Source: an uncultured Prevotellaceae bacterium | Lineage (GTDB): Bacteria; Bacteroidota; Bacteroidia; Bacteroidales; Bacteroidaceae | Direction: 5' to 3' | Assembly (NCBI GenBank): GCA_947168045.1 | Contig: CAMVKN010000025.1 | Location: 1 to 45,617, forward strand | Length of the DNA: 45,617 nucleotides | Shown here: positions 28,077 to 36,237 of the stretch, piece by piece | Numbering within the stretch: the stretch's first letter is position 1 | Layout: each line of letters begins with the position of its first letter | Translations under genes and position numbers: made by a program | Notes under the pieces: generated by a model | The model's database searches: none | Told to the model about the DNA's origin: nothing | The model's input: the letters and a program-made list of their open reading frames with translations, nothing else

Positions 28077-31000
28077 TTACTTCTTCTCAATCTCAGCCTT
28101 CTCCTCCTTGCGGTGCTTGCGGCTCAGGATGAGGTAAGCCGTAGGAGCAGCAATGAAGATGGACGACAGGGTGCCGAAGACGACGCCCAGAATCATGGCA
28201 AACGAGAACGGACGGATGCTGTCGCCACCAAGCACGAAGATGGTGAGCAGCACGATGAGCGTGGTCACCGACGTGTTGATGGTACGTGCCAGTGTCTGGT
28301 TGATAGAGTCGTTGAACAGCTGCCTCTTGTCGTGCTTGGGATAGAGACCAAGGTTCTCACGGATACGGTCGAAGACCACCACCTTATCATTGATGGAGTA
28401 TCCGATCACCGTCAGGATAGCACCGATAAACGTCTGGTCGACCTCCAACGACATGGGCACCCAGCCCCACAGCACTGAGAAGAAGCCAATGACCACGAGG
28501 GCATCGAAGAACAGAGCGACGATGCTACCCACGGAGAAGGCAACGTTGCGGAAGCGCAGCAGGATGTAGAGGAAGATGGCAATCAGAGCCAGCAGCACGC
28601 TGATGAAGGCGGCGCGGGTGATGGTCTTGGCTATCGAAGGTCCGACCTTCATCGAGCTCTCGATGCGGCCCAACTTGCTGTCATTGCCAACGCCATTGGC
28701 GGCAGGAGCCTTGAACTGGTCAGCTGTGGCCTCAGTGATTAAGCCAGCGCCCTTCAGCTTATCATAAAGGATGTCCTTGGCCTGCTCGTCAACGTTAGGA
28801 TCGTTGTTCTCGTAGTCCCAGTTGGTCGACACACGCACGGTGTTCGAGCCTTCCAGGGCGATGACGGTGGTGTTGGCCACCTGGCCCTCGTTGCTACCGG
28901 TGGTATTGACGAAAGCCTCCTTCAGGGCGTTACGCACATCCTCAACAGGCACGTTCTTCTCAAGCACCACCACATAGTTGCGGCCACCTGTGAAGTCGAT
29001 GCTGCGGCTCAGGCCACGCACGGCGAAGCTGATGACGAACAGCACGGCAGCCACAGCCCAGATGGTGTATGACTTCTTGTACTGGCCCATGATGTTGAAC
29101 TTGGTGTTCTGCATCAGGTTCTTCGAGAAGTTGGTGGTGAAGGTCAGGTGCTGCCACTTGTCCTTCTTCATCTGACGGTCGTAGATGAGGCGTGTCATGA
29201 ACACAGCGGTGAAGAACGATATGCAGATACCGATGATCAGCGTGGTAGCGAAACCACGGATAGGACCTGTACCGAAGACGTAAAGGATGATACCGGTGAT
29301 GAGCGACGTCAAGTTCGAGTCGAAGATAGCCGAGAAGGCATTCGAGTAACCGGCATTCACAGCATCAGCTATGTGCAGGCCCTTACGCATCTCCTCCTTG
29401 ATACGCTCATAGATAAGCACGTTGGCATCGACGGCAGTACCCAGCGTAAGCACGATACCTGCAATACCCGGCATGGTGAGTGCCGCCTGGAAGGAGGCCA
29501 GGATGCCGAGGGTGAAGAACAGGTTGAGCAGCAGAGCCATGTTGGCCAGCATGCCGGGGATGAAGTTATAGAGCAGCACCATGACACCCATCAGCAGCAC
29601 GAAGGCCACGATGAACGAGATGATACCCTGCTGGATGGACTTGGCACCGAGCGACGGTCCCACCATCTGGTGCGACAGGATGCGCATCGGGGCAGGCATC
29701 TTACCTGAGTTCAGCGTATTAGCCAGGTCCTTGGTCTCCTCAATGGTGAAGTTACCCGAAATCTGCGAGTTACCGCCGTTAATCTCACTGTTCACGTTTG
29801 GAGCGCTGTACACCTCGTCGTCAAGCACGATGGCAATCGACTTGTTGACATTCTCGCGCGTGAGGCGCGCCCACTCGTATGTACCTTTACTATCCATCTG
29901 CATCGACACATCGGGCTTGCCCATCTGGTCGTAGCCGTCGGAAGCGCTGACGATGACGTCACCCTCCATGGCGGGACGGCCCATGGGGTCGGTCACCTTG
30001 ATGGCATAGAGACGGAACTGCTCACCGACCTCACCCTCGTAGATGGGGCCGTCAGCCTTGGCTGCCCACAGCAGCTTCAGCTTGTTCTCGCGCTGCATGC
30101 GCTGACCCAGCTCTGAGCGCAGAATCTCGTTGACGGCAGCGGTATCGTTCTTGCTGGCATGGCCCACAATGGCGTTGCCACGGGGATAGAGATTCAGGCG
30201 AGGCAGCTGGTAGCCATCAGCAGTCTGTTGTCCACCCTGTGTGTTCAGACGTGCAGCCAGGTCAGAAGCTGTAGCAGTGGTAGCGCTGTCGGTCTTGGCC
30301 ACGTTCAGCGAGTCGGCACCGGCAGCCGTAGCGGCGGTGTCAACCTTCTGGTCCTTACCTGACATCAGGTTGGCATAGTCAGACATGAGGCGCTGGATGC
30401 TGCCCACCACCTCCTCGGCGGCATAGGTCTCCCAGAACTCCAGGTTAGCACTGCTGGCCAGCATCTTCAGGTATCGGTTCTCGTCCTTCACGCCAGGCAA
30501 CTCAACCATGATGCGCGACTGGCCTTCCAGGCGCTGGATGTTGGGCTGCACCACGCCGAACTTATCGACACGGTTGCGGACGACGTTCTCTGCATTATCA
30601 ATGGCGGAAGCGACCTCCTTGGCCAGTACGTCACGTACTTCGTTGTCCTCCGACTGGCTGGTCACCTTGTCGCGCAGCTGCGAGGTAGCGAAAATCTCAC
30701 GCAGCTTACGGTTGGGCACATTCTTTTGCCACAGGTCGCAGAAGATTTCCACAAAGTCGCCATCGGCGGTCTGCTGCTCCTGCTGCTTGGCCATCTCGAA
30801 GACCTTCAGATAGTCAGCGTCCTGCTTGTGGCCTGACAGCATGTCAACGATGTCGGGAACCGACACCTCCATGATAACGTTCAGACCACCCTTCAAGTCA
30901 AGGCCGAGGCCCATCTCCATCTCACGGCACTCCTTCAGGTTCCACGTCCAGAGCCAAACCTTGTTGGTCTCAAGGGAATCCTGATAGCGCACTGCTGCAT

Positions 31001-31133
31001 CATCACCCTCAGTGGCACGAACCTGTTCAATCTTCTTCTCATAGCGCGAAGTAGCGAACGAGAAGGAAAGATAGAAGCAGCAAACGAGCACGAGCGCGAT
31101 TGCAATAAACTTTACAATTCCTTTGTTTTGCAT
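28077..31133 (-). CDS. secDF: protein translocase subunit SecDF (fused)
   Basis: A 1018-residue fusion of SecD and SecF, the usual Bacteroidetes form. SecD features: first membrane helix, GLDLKGGLNVIMEV, RVDKFGVVQPNIQRLEGQSRIMVELPG, then a large periplasmic region with a low-complexity Ala/Thr/Asp patch (about 265-300), and GTAVDANVLIYERIKEE in the membrane part. SecF begins near residue 675 (RSIDFTGGRNYVV) and has GYSINDKVVVFDRIREN. SecDF uses the proton gradient to pull secreted proteins through SecYEG. Promoter box at 31180-31187, terminator at 28009-28041: a monocistronic unit. Confidence 0.97.
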   Translation of the reverse strand: MQNKGIVKFIAIALVLVCCFYLSFSFATSRYEKKIEQVRATEGDDAAVRYQDSLETNKVWLWTWNLKECREMEMGLGLDLKGGLNVIMEVSVPDIVDMLSGHKQDADYLKVFEMAKQQEQQTADGDFVEIFCDLWQKNVPNRKLREIFATSQLRDKVTSQSEDNEVRDVLAKEVASAIDNAENVVRNRVDKFGVVQPNIQRLEGQSRIMVELPGVKDENRYLKMLASSANLEFWETYAAEEVVGSIQRLMSDYANLMSGKDQKVDTAATAAGADSLNVAKTDSATTATASDLAARLNTQGGQQTADGYQLPRLNLYPRGNAIVGHASKNDTAAVNEILRSELGQRMQRENKLKLLWAAKADGPIYEGEVGEQFRLYAIKVTDPMGRPAMEGDVIVSASDGYDQMGKPDVSMQMDSKGTYEWARLTRENVNKSIAIVLDDEVYSAPNVNSEINGGNSQISGNFTIEETKDLANTLNSGKMPAPMRILSHQMVGPSLGAKSIQQGIISFIVAFVLLMGVMVLLYNFIPGMLANMALLLNLFFTLGILASFQAALTMPGIAGIVLTLGTAVDANVLIYERIKEEMRKGLHIADAVNAGYSNAFSAIFDSNLTSLITGIILYVFGTGPIRGFATTLIIGICISFFTAVFMTRLIYDRQMKKDKWQHLTFTTNFSKNLMQNTKFNIMGQYKKSYTIWAVAAVLFVISFAVRGLSRSIDFTGGRNYVVVLEKNVPVEDVRNALKEAFVNTTGSNEGQVANTTVIALEGSNTVRVSTNWDYENNDPNVDEQAKDILYDKLKGAGLITEATADQFKAPAANGVGNDSKLGRIESSMKVGPSIAKTITRAAFISVLLALIAIFLYILLRFRNVAFSVGSIVALFFDALVVIGFFSVLWGWVPMSLEVDQTFIGAILTVIGYSINDKVVVFDRIRENLGLYPKHDKRQLFNDSINQTLARTINTSVTTLIVLLTIFVLGGDSIRPFSFAMILGVVFGTLSSIFIAAPTAYLILSRKHRKEEKAEIEKK

Positions 31134-31179
31134 TTTGTTTTTTATTATTGTTGTTGCTTTATTTGCGCAATTTGACCTG

Positions 31180-31187
31180 CAAATATA
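31180..31187 (-). promoter_or_regulatory. secDF promoter, -7 element
   Basis: TATATTTG on the minus strand with a leader of about 40 nt. The surrounding 277-bp gap (31134-31410) is AT-rich and shows nothing else that I can identify. Confidence 0.65.
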
Positions 31188-31410
31188 GTGATTTTTTTAC
31201 ACTGAGAAAAATTTTCCGCCTTTTTTCATCTTTTTTTTAAGTTTTATCCACTCTTAAGGGCGTTTTTTGTATGTTTTTCATCACTTCATGTGCATTTTTG
31301 CCCACTTTCTGCCGCTGAGAAAGAACCTTCAGGAAACGACCGCCAAGGGGCTGGGAACAATCCAATCAAAAATTCTCAATATTTTACAAACACACCGACG
31401 GAGCAACGCT

Positions 31411-32493
31411 TCATTTCCGCTTCAGCCAGCACATGATGGGATAGTGGTCGCTGGCTTCGATACTCTTGTCGACGAAGCAGTTATAAGGCTCAAAGTGGTC
31501 AGAACACATGATGTGGTCGATGCGGAAATAGAAGCCTTTGGCACGGAACGAGAAGCCCAAGCCGCAGCCGCTCTCCACGAAGCAGTCGGTAAGGCCCTGG
31601 GCTATGGTGCGTCGTACGTAGGAGATGGGGGTGTCGTTGAAGTCGCCACACACCACCATCGGGTAGCGTCTATGACGCTCAATATAGTCATGCACGGCCT
31701 CGGCCTGATGCGAGCGTATGCCCATTGACTTGGTCAGCTTGCCCATGAGTTTGCGCGTCTCCGCCTGGGCATCCTGACTGTTCATGTCGCCACTGATTAA
31801 GTCGGCATAACGCTTCTTGTCGACAAAGGACAAGTGATTGGTCTCCAAGTGGTTGTTGATAACAATAATAGTATCAGCCCCAACCTTGACGAAGAACGCC
31901 ACGGAGCCATTGGCCCTCGACTCGTAGTTGATGACTTCCTTGCCCACGATGGGATAGCGCGAATGGATGCCCATGGCATTGAAGCCAACCTTCAGGGCCT
32001 TTCCCAGATGGGCAGTGTCATTGTAGGCATAGAGTTTGGTGAAGTCGCCCAGTGAGTCACCCTTGTGCGCCATGTCCTCCTGCAAGCAGACGATGTCAGC
32101 ATTCTGTTGCTTCACATAGTTGAAGATTTCCTTCTCGCCCGGTGATTGTTTTCTGTCAATGGAGTAGCTGGCCACGTTATACGACAGCACCTTCAGGCTA
32201 CCAGGTGGCGGCTCATGGTGGAAGTGGAGGGGCATGTAGACACGGATGGCAGGCAAGGCCAGCAGGTAAGCCAGCAGTGGAATCCATGAGCGGCGCCAGT
32301 TGAAGATGACCCACACGATGAGTGTTAACAGGTTGAGCAGCAGAAAGAAGGGGAAGGTCATGCCGATGCAGGCCAGGCGGGGATATGCCTCGGGGTGAAG
32401 ATGGTCGCTATAGGCCACCAGCACCAGCATCACTGACGTAGCGACACTGGCGCCAGTGAACACATTCTGCAAGATGTTCTTCACACTGGCCAT
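31411..32493 (-). CDS. membrane-anchored endonuclease/exonuclease/phosphatase-family protein
   Basis: A 360-residue protein with three N-terminal hydrophobic segments (about 10-30, 42-65, 70-88) and an EEP domain facing the periplasm or cytoplasm. Catalytic motifs: LSYNVASY, the metal Glu in DIVCLQEDM, NNHLETNHLS, VVCGDFNDTPIS and SIEASDHYPIM. The substrate could be a phosphodiester or inositol-type head group; family members vary too widely to say. The gene lies 20 bp after the rhomboid gene and is probably co-transcribed. Confidence 0.88.
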   Translation of the reverse strand: MASVKNILQNVFTGASVATSVMLVLVAYSDHLHPEAYPRLACIGMTFPFFLLLNLLTLIVWVIFNWRRSWIPLLAYLLALPAIRVYMPLHFHHEPPPGSLKVLSYNVASYSIDRKQSPGEKEIFNYVKQQNADIVCLQEDMAHKGDSLGDFTKLYAYNDTAHLGKALKVGFNAMGIHSRYPIVGKEVINYESRANGSVAFFVKVGADTIIVINNHLETNHLSFVDKKRYADLISGDMNSQDAQAETRKLMGKLTKSMGIRSHQAEAVHDYIERHRRYPMVVCGDFNDTPISYVRRTIAQGLTDCFVESGCGLGFSFRAKGFYFRIDHIMCSDHFEPYNCFVDKSIEASDHYPIMCWLKRK

Positions 32494-32513
32494 GACGGAT
32501 GAAGGATAAGGTA

Positions 32514-33461
32514 CTAACGCTCGTGACTGGCCTCGAAGAGACGCTGTTTCTCTTCTTTCGACAGACTGTCGTAGCCACTCTTGCGAATCTTGTCGAGGAT
32601 GGCATCCACCTCAGCCTGACGCTGTTTCTTCCGGGCATTGTATTCCATGTCGTCCTCGCGGGTAGGGCCAAAGCCCGCCTGACGGGTATCCGTCGGTTTC
32701 TGACTCTGGGGCTTGGCAGTGCGGTGGGCATCGAAGTTGCGCTTCATGCTCTCGAAGAACTGCCGGCCGCTGCCCAGATTGAAGCTGCTACCGGGATGTC
32801 TGCGCCAATAGAGGATGAGAAGCAGGCCGAAAAGCATGCCTCCGAGGTGTGCCACATGGGCTACGCCGTCGCGCGCCGAGCTGTAGGCTGAGAACAGTTC
32901 GATGGCAGCATAGATGCACACGAACCACTTGGCCTTGATGGGCACAGGCAGGGGGAAGATGAAGATACGCTCATTGGGGAACGTCATGCCAAAGGCCAGC
33001 AGGATGCCATAGACAGCGCCCGAGGCGCCAATGGTACACGAGAGGTTGAAGATTTGCCCGACGGTCATCACACCGACACCAACGACGTTCACCTTGTCGC
33101 TGACATGAAGGGCGGTCAGGCCGTCGCCAGAGAACTCGATGTACTGCACCAGCTCTTGACACAGTCCGGCACCGATACCACAGATGAGGTAATAGGCAAG
33201 GTACTTCTGAGGGCCCCACACACGCTCGATGACACAGCCAAACATCCACAAGGCAAACATGTTGAAGAACAGGTGTGTGAAATTGCCATGCAGAAACTGG
33301 TAAGTGATGAACTGCCAAGGCCGGAAGTCTGGGGCAAGGAAGAAGTGTAGACCTCCCCAGCGCTCAGCGTTGAACTGATGCTGGAAGACAAGTGCTGCCA
33401 GAAACACCACGATGTTGATGAGCAGCAGGTTCTTGGTTACTGTAGGAATGTTACGAAACAT
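32514..33461 (-). CDS. rhomboid family intramembrane serine protease
   Basis: A 315-residue protein with six membrane segments. HGNFTHLFFNMFALWMFG supplies the His/Asn of helix 2, GASGAVYG the catalytic Ser (about 145), and HVAHLGGMLFG the catalytic His (about 207). A long cytosolic tail follows, ending in a conserved Bacteroidetes segment (ILDKIRKSGYDSLSKEEK). It cleaves single-pass membrane proteins; the substrate is unknown. The promoter is at 33484-33518, divergent from hup. The membrane-anchored EEP protein follows, an association seen in Bacteroidetes. Confidence 0.94.
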   Translation of the reverse strand: MFRNIPTVTKNLLLINIVVFLAALVFQHQFNAERWGGLHFFLAPDFRPWQFITYQFLHGNFTHLFFNMFALWMFGCVIERVWGPQKYLAYYLICGIGAGLCQELVQYIEFSGDGLTALHVSDKVNVVGVGVMTVGQIFNLSCTIGASGAVYGILLAFGMTFPNERIFIFPLPVPIKAKWFVCIYAAIELFSAYSSARDGVAHVAHLGGMLFGLLLILYWRRHPGSSFNLGSGRQFFESMKRNFDAHRTAKPQSQKPTDTRQAGFGPTREDDMEYNARKKQRQAEVDAILDKIRKSGYDSLSKEEKQRLFEASHER

Positions 33462-33483
33462 TGTTATACGCTCAAATTTCGCG

Positions 33484-33518
33484 CAAAATTACGAAAAATA
33501 TCCGTTCCACGGCACAAA
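33484..33518 (-). promoter_or_regulatory. rhomboid gene promoter
   Basis: On the minus strand TTTG (33515-33518), 23 bp, TAATTTTG (33484-33491); the leader is about 17 nt. Confidence 0.7.
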
Positions 33519-33573
33519 ATACGCCTAAAAGCAACTATTTTTTATTAAAAAAGTGATTTTTTCCGATTTTTTG

Positions 33574-33604
33574 TTTGTTTTATGAAAACTTTCACTTATA
33601 TTTG
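33574..33604 (+). promoter_or_regulatory. hup promoter
   Basis: TTTG (33574-33577), 19 bp, TATATTTG (33597-33604), an exact consensus. The leader is about 60 nt and AT-rich. Confidence 0.85.
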
Positions 33605-33668
33605 CATCGAAATTAGGCAGTTGAATCATAAAACCATTATTTATAACTCATTTTTTAAACTATTTATT

Positions 33669-33938
33669 ATGAACAAGACTGAATTAGTAGAGAAAATTGC
33701 AGCTGGTGCTGGTATCACCAAGGTTGATGCAAAGAAGGCTCTTGACGCTGCTGTTGCCGCTGTGAAAGACGCACTGGTAGCTGGTGACAAGGTTGCCCTG
33801 ATTGGTTTTGGCACATTCGCCATCAATGAGCGCCCCGCTCGTGAAGGCATCAATCCCGCAACGAAGGAGAAGATCACCATCGCAGCTAAGAAGGTGGTGA
33901 AGTTCAAGGCTGGTGCTGAGCTGGCTGCCGCTTTATAA
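33669..33938 (+). CDS. hup: HU family DNA-binding protein
   Basis: An 89-residue HU. MNKTELVEKIA helical start, KVDAKKALDAAVAAVKDAL, GFGTFAINERPAREGINPAT (DNA-binding arm with Arg and Pro at the tip) and the C-terminal IAAKKVVKFKAGAEL. It bends and compacts DNA as a dimer. The start is ATG at 33669; the frame extends upstream into AT-rich leader, but the HU fold starts here. Codon choice differs from neighbours (more AAG/GCT/GGT), as expected of a highly expressed gene. A strong bidirectional terminator follows. Confidence 0.97.
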   Translation: MNKTELVEKIAAGAGITKVDAKKALDAAVAAVKDALVAGDKVALIGFGTFAINERPAREGINPATKEKITIAAKKVVKFKAGAELAAAL

Positions 33939-33957
33939 GTTAGTCAACCTTAGCGAT

Positions 33958-34006
33958 AAAAAAAGCTACCGCCATTCCGAGTGGGAATGTGCGGTAGCTT
34001 TTTTTC
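33958..34006. terminator. bidirectional terminator between hup and the CYTH gene
   Basis: A long stem (AAAAAAGCTACCGC paired with GCGGTAGCTTTTTT, then CATTCC with GGAATG) with a short loop. A run on one side and T run on the other suit both convergent genes. Confidence 0.93.
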
Positions 34007-34020
34007 AGCGCCTCATTGCA

Positions 34021-34494
34021 TCACACCTTCTCCCACTGACTATAAGGATAGCAGCGCAGATGCGAGTTGTAGTATTTCCGGATGCCCGTCACCTCGTCGG
34101 CAATGAACGAAGGCTTGACGAAAGGTTCGTCGGCCGAGCGTAGCTCCACCTCAGCCACCACCAGTCCCTCATTGTCGCCGTGGAACTCGTCCACCTCGAA
34201 GGTGTGGTCACCACTACTCACCAGATAGCGTGTCTTGTCAATAATGCCAGGCTCGCAGAGCATCATGAGGTGCTCGCCCTCTTCGAGGGTGATGGCTTTC
34301 TCAAACTCATAGCGGCTCAGCCCGCCGTCCAGCGATGGTCCTTTGATGGTGAGAAAGGCCTCGTCGTCGCGCAGCCGCACACGAATGGTGCAACGCCCGC
34401 CACTGCTGATGTAGCCCTGACGGATGTGACTGCTGGAACGAGCTTGACGACGGTAGTCGTCGCCACGCACCAGGAACTTTCTCTCTATCTCCAT
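34021..34494 (-). CDS. CYTH domain protein (triphosphate tunnel metalloenzyme family)
   Basis: A 157-residue single CYTH domain starting at the diagnostic ExExK motif, MEIERKFLV. It continues with RQGYISSGGRCTIRVRLRDD, FLTIKGPSL, YEFEKAI, KTRYLV and VDEFHG. Members hydrolyse tripolyphosphate or make cyclic nucleotides; a small bacterial CYTH protein such as this is most likely a tripolyphosphatase. An ATG three codons upstream is possible. It follows a 51-residue membrane-protein gene by 17 bp. Confidence 0.9.
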   Translation of the reverse strand: MEIERKFLVRGDDYRRQARSSSHIRQGYISSGGRCTIRVRLRDDEAFLTIKGPSLDGGLSRYEFEKAITLEEGEHLMMLCEPGIIDKTRYLVSSGDHTFEVDEFHGDNEGLVVAEVELRSADEPFVKPSFIADEVTGIRKYYNSHLRCYPYSQWEKV

Positions 34495-34511
34495 TCCGCT
34501 CATCGGACAGC

Positions 34512-34667
34512 CTACGCGGTGATGGCTAAGTAAGCAACATAGAAGATAGCCATGGCGATGAAGCATCCGATGATCCATGCCACGACCCTCTTGCCCTTCT
34601 CTTCTTCCTTCTTCGCATAAGCCACCTGCTTAGCGTTCAGTTTCTTTTCTTTTTCTTTTTTTGCCAT
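34512..34667 (-). CDS. 51-residue single-pass membrane protein, unknown function
   Basis: A short frame from ATG (34665-34667) to TAG (34512-34514). The first 27 residues are very Lys/Glu-rich (MAKKEKEKKLNAKQVAYAKK then EEEKGKR), followed by one hydrophobic helix (VVAWIIGCFIAMAIFYVAYL). I do not recognise a named family. A clear promoter at 34711-34718 and tight linkage to the CYTH gene support it as real. The positive N-terminus predicts a cytoplasmic N-terminus. Confidence 0.75.
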   Translation of the reverse strand: MAKKEKEKKLNAKQVAYAKKEEEKGKRVVAWIIGCFIAMAIFYVAYLAITA

Positions 34668-34710
34668 AGTCTTAGCTTAATAGAATTGTTAAATGTTCTC
34701 TAATTTGCTG

Positions 34711-34718
34711 CAAAGGTA
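34711..34718 (-). promoter_or_regulatory. promoter of the 51-residue protein/CYTH unit
   Basis: TACCTTTG on the minus strand with the upstream flank TCAGCTTCTTTG identical to the one at the pepM promoter (17779-17790). The leader is about 40 nt. Confidence 0.75.
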
Positions 34719-34761
34719 CAAAGAAGCTGAGAAAAAAAAAAGAATTTCCGGTTTTTTTTCC

Positions 34762-34769
34762 TAAATTTG
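34762..34769 (+). promoter_or_regulatory. aldo/keto reductase promoter, -7 element
   Basis: TAAATTTG, divergent from 34711-34718; the leader is about 30 nt. The upstream region is a T run rather than a clear TTTG. Confidence 0.65.
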
Positions 34770-34803
34770 CAGGCGATTATCAACAACTAAAAAGAAAGAC
34801 ACC

Positions 34804-35751
34804 ATGCGTTATACTGAATTAGGCAAGACCGGAATGTCAGTTTCTCACCTCAGCTTCGGTGCATCGTCGCTGGGCAGTGTATTCCACGAGACCAACGAGA
34901 AGGACAGCTACGAGGCTGTTGAGGCCGCCATCGAGGGGGGCATCAACTTCATCGACGTCAGTCCTTACTACGGACACTATAAGGCAGAGACGGTGCTGGG
35001 CAAGGCACTGCGCAACATCCCACGCGACAAGTACTTCCTCAGCACGAAGGTGGGCCGCTACGGCAAGGACGGTAAAAACACGTGGGACTACTCAGCACAG
35101 CGCGTCACCGACAGTGTCTACGAGAGCATGGAGCGGCTGGGCATCGACCACATCGACCTCATCAACGTGCACGACATAGAGTTCCAGGGCGACCTGCCTG
35201 GCGGGCTGCAGAAGGTAGTGGACGAGACACTGCCGGCACTCCACGAACTGAAGAAGAAAGGCGTGGTGGGCCATGTGGGCATCACCGACCTGCAACTGCC
35301 CAACCTGAAATGGGTCATCGAACACAGCGAGGAGGGGACGGTCGAGAGCGTGCTGAACTTCTGCCACTACACGCTGAACGATGATGCGCTCAGCGACTAC
35401 CTCGACTTCTTCGAGCAGCACGGCGTAGGCATTGTCAATGCCTCGCCGCTGTCCATGGGCCTGCTGTCACAGCGCGGCGTGCCCGCATGGCACCCGGCTC
35501 CGAAGGCGCTGGTGGAGGCATGCCAGCGTGCCGTCGAGCACTGCAAGACGAAGGGCTATGCCATAGAGCGGCTGGCCGTGCAGTTTGCCGTCAGCAACCC
35601 GCGCATTGCCTCAACGCTCTTCTCGTCGGCCAACCCCGACAACGTGCGCCGCAACATTCAGTGGGCCAACGAGGAGCCTGACTGGCAGCTCGTCCAGGAG
35701 GTGAAGGACATCATCGGCGACCAGCAGCGCGTCACCTGGCGTAACTCATAG
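34804..35751 (+). CDS. aldo/keto reductase, L-galactose/L-fucose dehydrogenase-like
   Basis: A 315-residue AKR barrel. The catalytic tetrad is visible: Asp in NFIDVSPYYG, Tyr in the same motif, Lys in FLSTKVGRYG and His in INVHDIEF. The pattern with SVLNFCHYTLNDDAL and NASPLSMGLL resembles L-galactose 1-dehydrogenase and D-threo-aldose/L-fucose dehydrogenases rather than general AKRs. It would oxidise an aldose at C1 with NAD(P)+. It precedes a rhamnose/fucose-type mutarotase gene by about 110 bp with hairpins and no promoter, so the two may act in one sugar pathway. Confidence 0.88.
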   Translation: MRYTELGKTGMSVSHLSFGASSLGSVFHETNEKDSYEAVEAAIEGGINFIDVSPYYGHYKAETVLGKALRNIPRDKYFLSTKVGRYGKDGKNTWDYSAQRVTDSVYESMERLGIDHIDLINVHDIEFQGDLPGGLQKVVDETLPALHELKKKGVVGHVGITDLQLPNLKWVIEHSEEGTVESVLNFCHYTLNDDALSDYLDFFEQHGVGIVNASPLSMGLLSQRGVPAWHPAPKALVEACQRAVEHCKTKGYAIERLAVQFAVSNPRIASTLFSSANPDNVRRNIQWANEEPDWQLVQEVKDIIGDQQRVTWRNS

Positions 35752-35753
35752 CC

Positions 35754-35840
35754 GCTGTGCTTCGCGTTTCTCCGCGAAGCCACACAGCATGCGGCGCTTT
35801 TCCCGCCGCCATCTACTGTGTGCGGCGGTTTTGCCGCCGC
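35754..35840. repeat. two hairpins between reductase and mutarotase genes
   Basis: Hairpin 1: 35754-35766 with 35773-35788 (stem 6 + 7 bp with a bulge). Hairpin 2: GCGGCGG-TTTTG-CCGCCGC (35822-35840). They are GC-rich with no following T run, so they suit transcript stabilisation or processing better than termination. Confidence 0.75.
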
Positions 35841-35862
35841 CTGTTTTCAAACACGAATAAAA

Positions 35863-36237
35863 ATGAATGGATACACACAGCGTCTTGCTGACGGCAAGAC
35901 CAAACGGTACGTTCAGTATCTGGAAATCAGCAACGACCCGGAGCTCATCGCCCAATATCGCAAATGGCACTCCGAAGAGTATAGCTGGAAGGAGATTCGC
36001 GACGGCATCCGCCAGGTAGGCATCCTTGAGATGGAGCTCTATATCATCGGCAACCATCTGGTGATGATTGTCGACGCTCCTGCCGATTTCGACTGGCAGG
36101 AGGCCATGGACCGCCTCGCCACACTGCCCCGTCAGGCAGAGTGGGAGGCGTTTGTCTCACGATTCCAGGGGTGCGCCGCCGATGCGCGTAGCGACGAGAA
36201 GTGGAAACCCATGGAGCGCATCTTCCGTCTGTACTAA
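35863..36237 (+). CDS. L-rhamnose mutarotase family protein
   Basis: A 124-residue ferredoxin-like-fold mutarotase. KRYVQYLEISNDPELIAQYR-KWH carries the conserved Tyr and catalytic His, and GILEMELYIIGNHLVMIVD the next strand pair. It interconverts alpha and beta anomers of L-rhamnose, L-fucose or a similar deoxysugar. The start is ATG at 35863; fifteen upstream codons are hairpin DNA. The stop overlaps the convergent prfB stop by 2-3 bases, leaving no room for terminators. Confidence 0.88.
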   Translation: MNGYTQRLADGKTKRYVQYLEISNDPELIAQYRKWHSEEYSWKEIRDGIRQVGILEMELYIIGNHLVMIVDAPADFDWQEAMDRLATLPRQAEWEAFVSRFQGCAADARSDEKWKPMERIFRLY

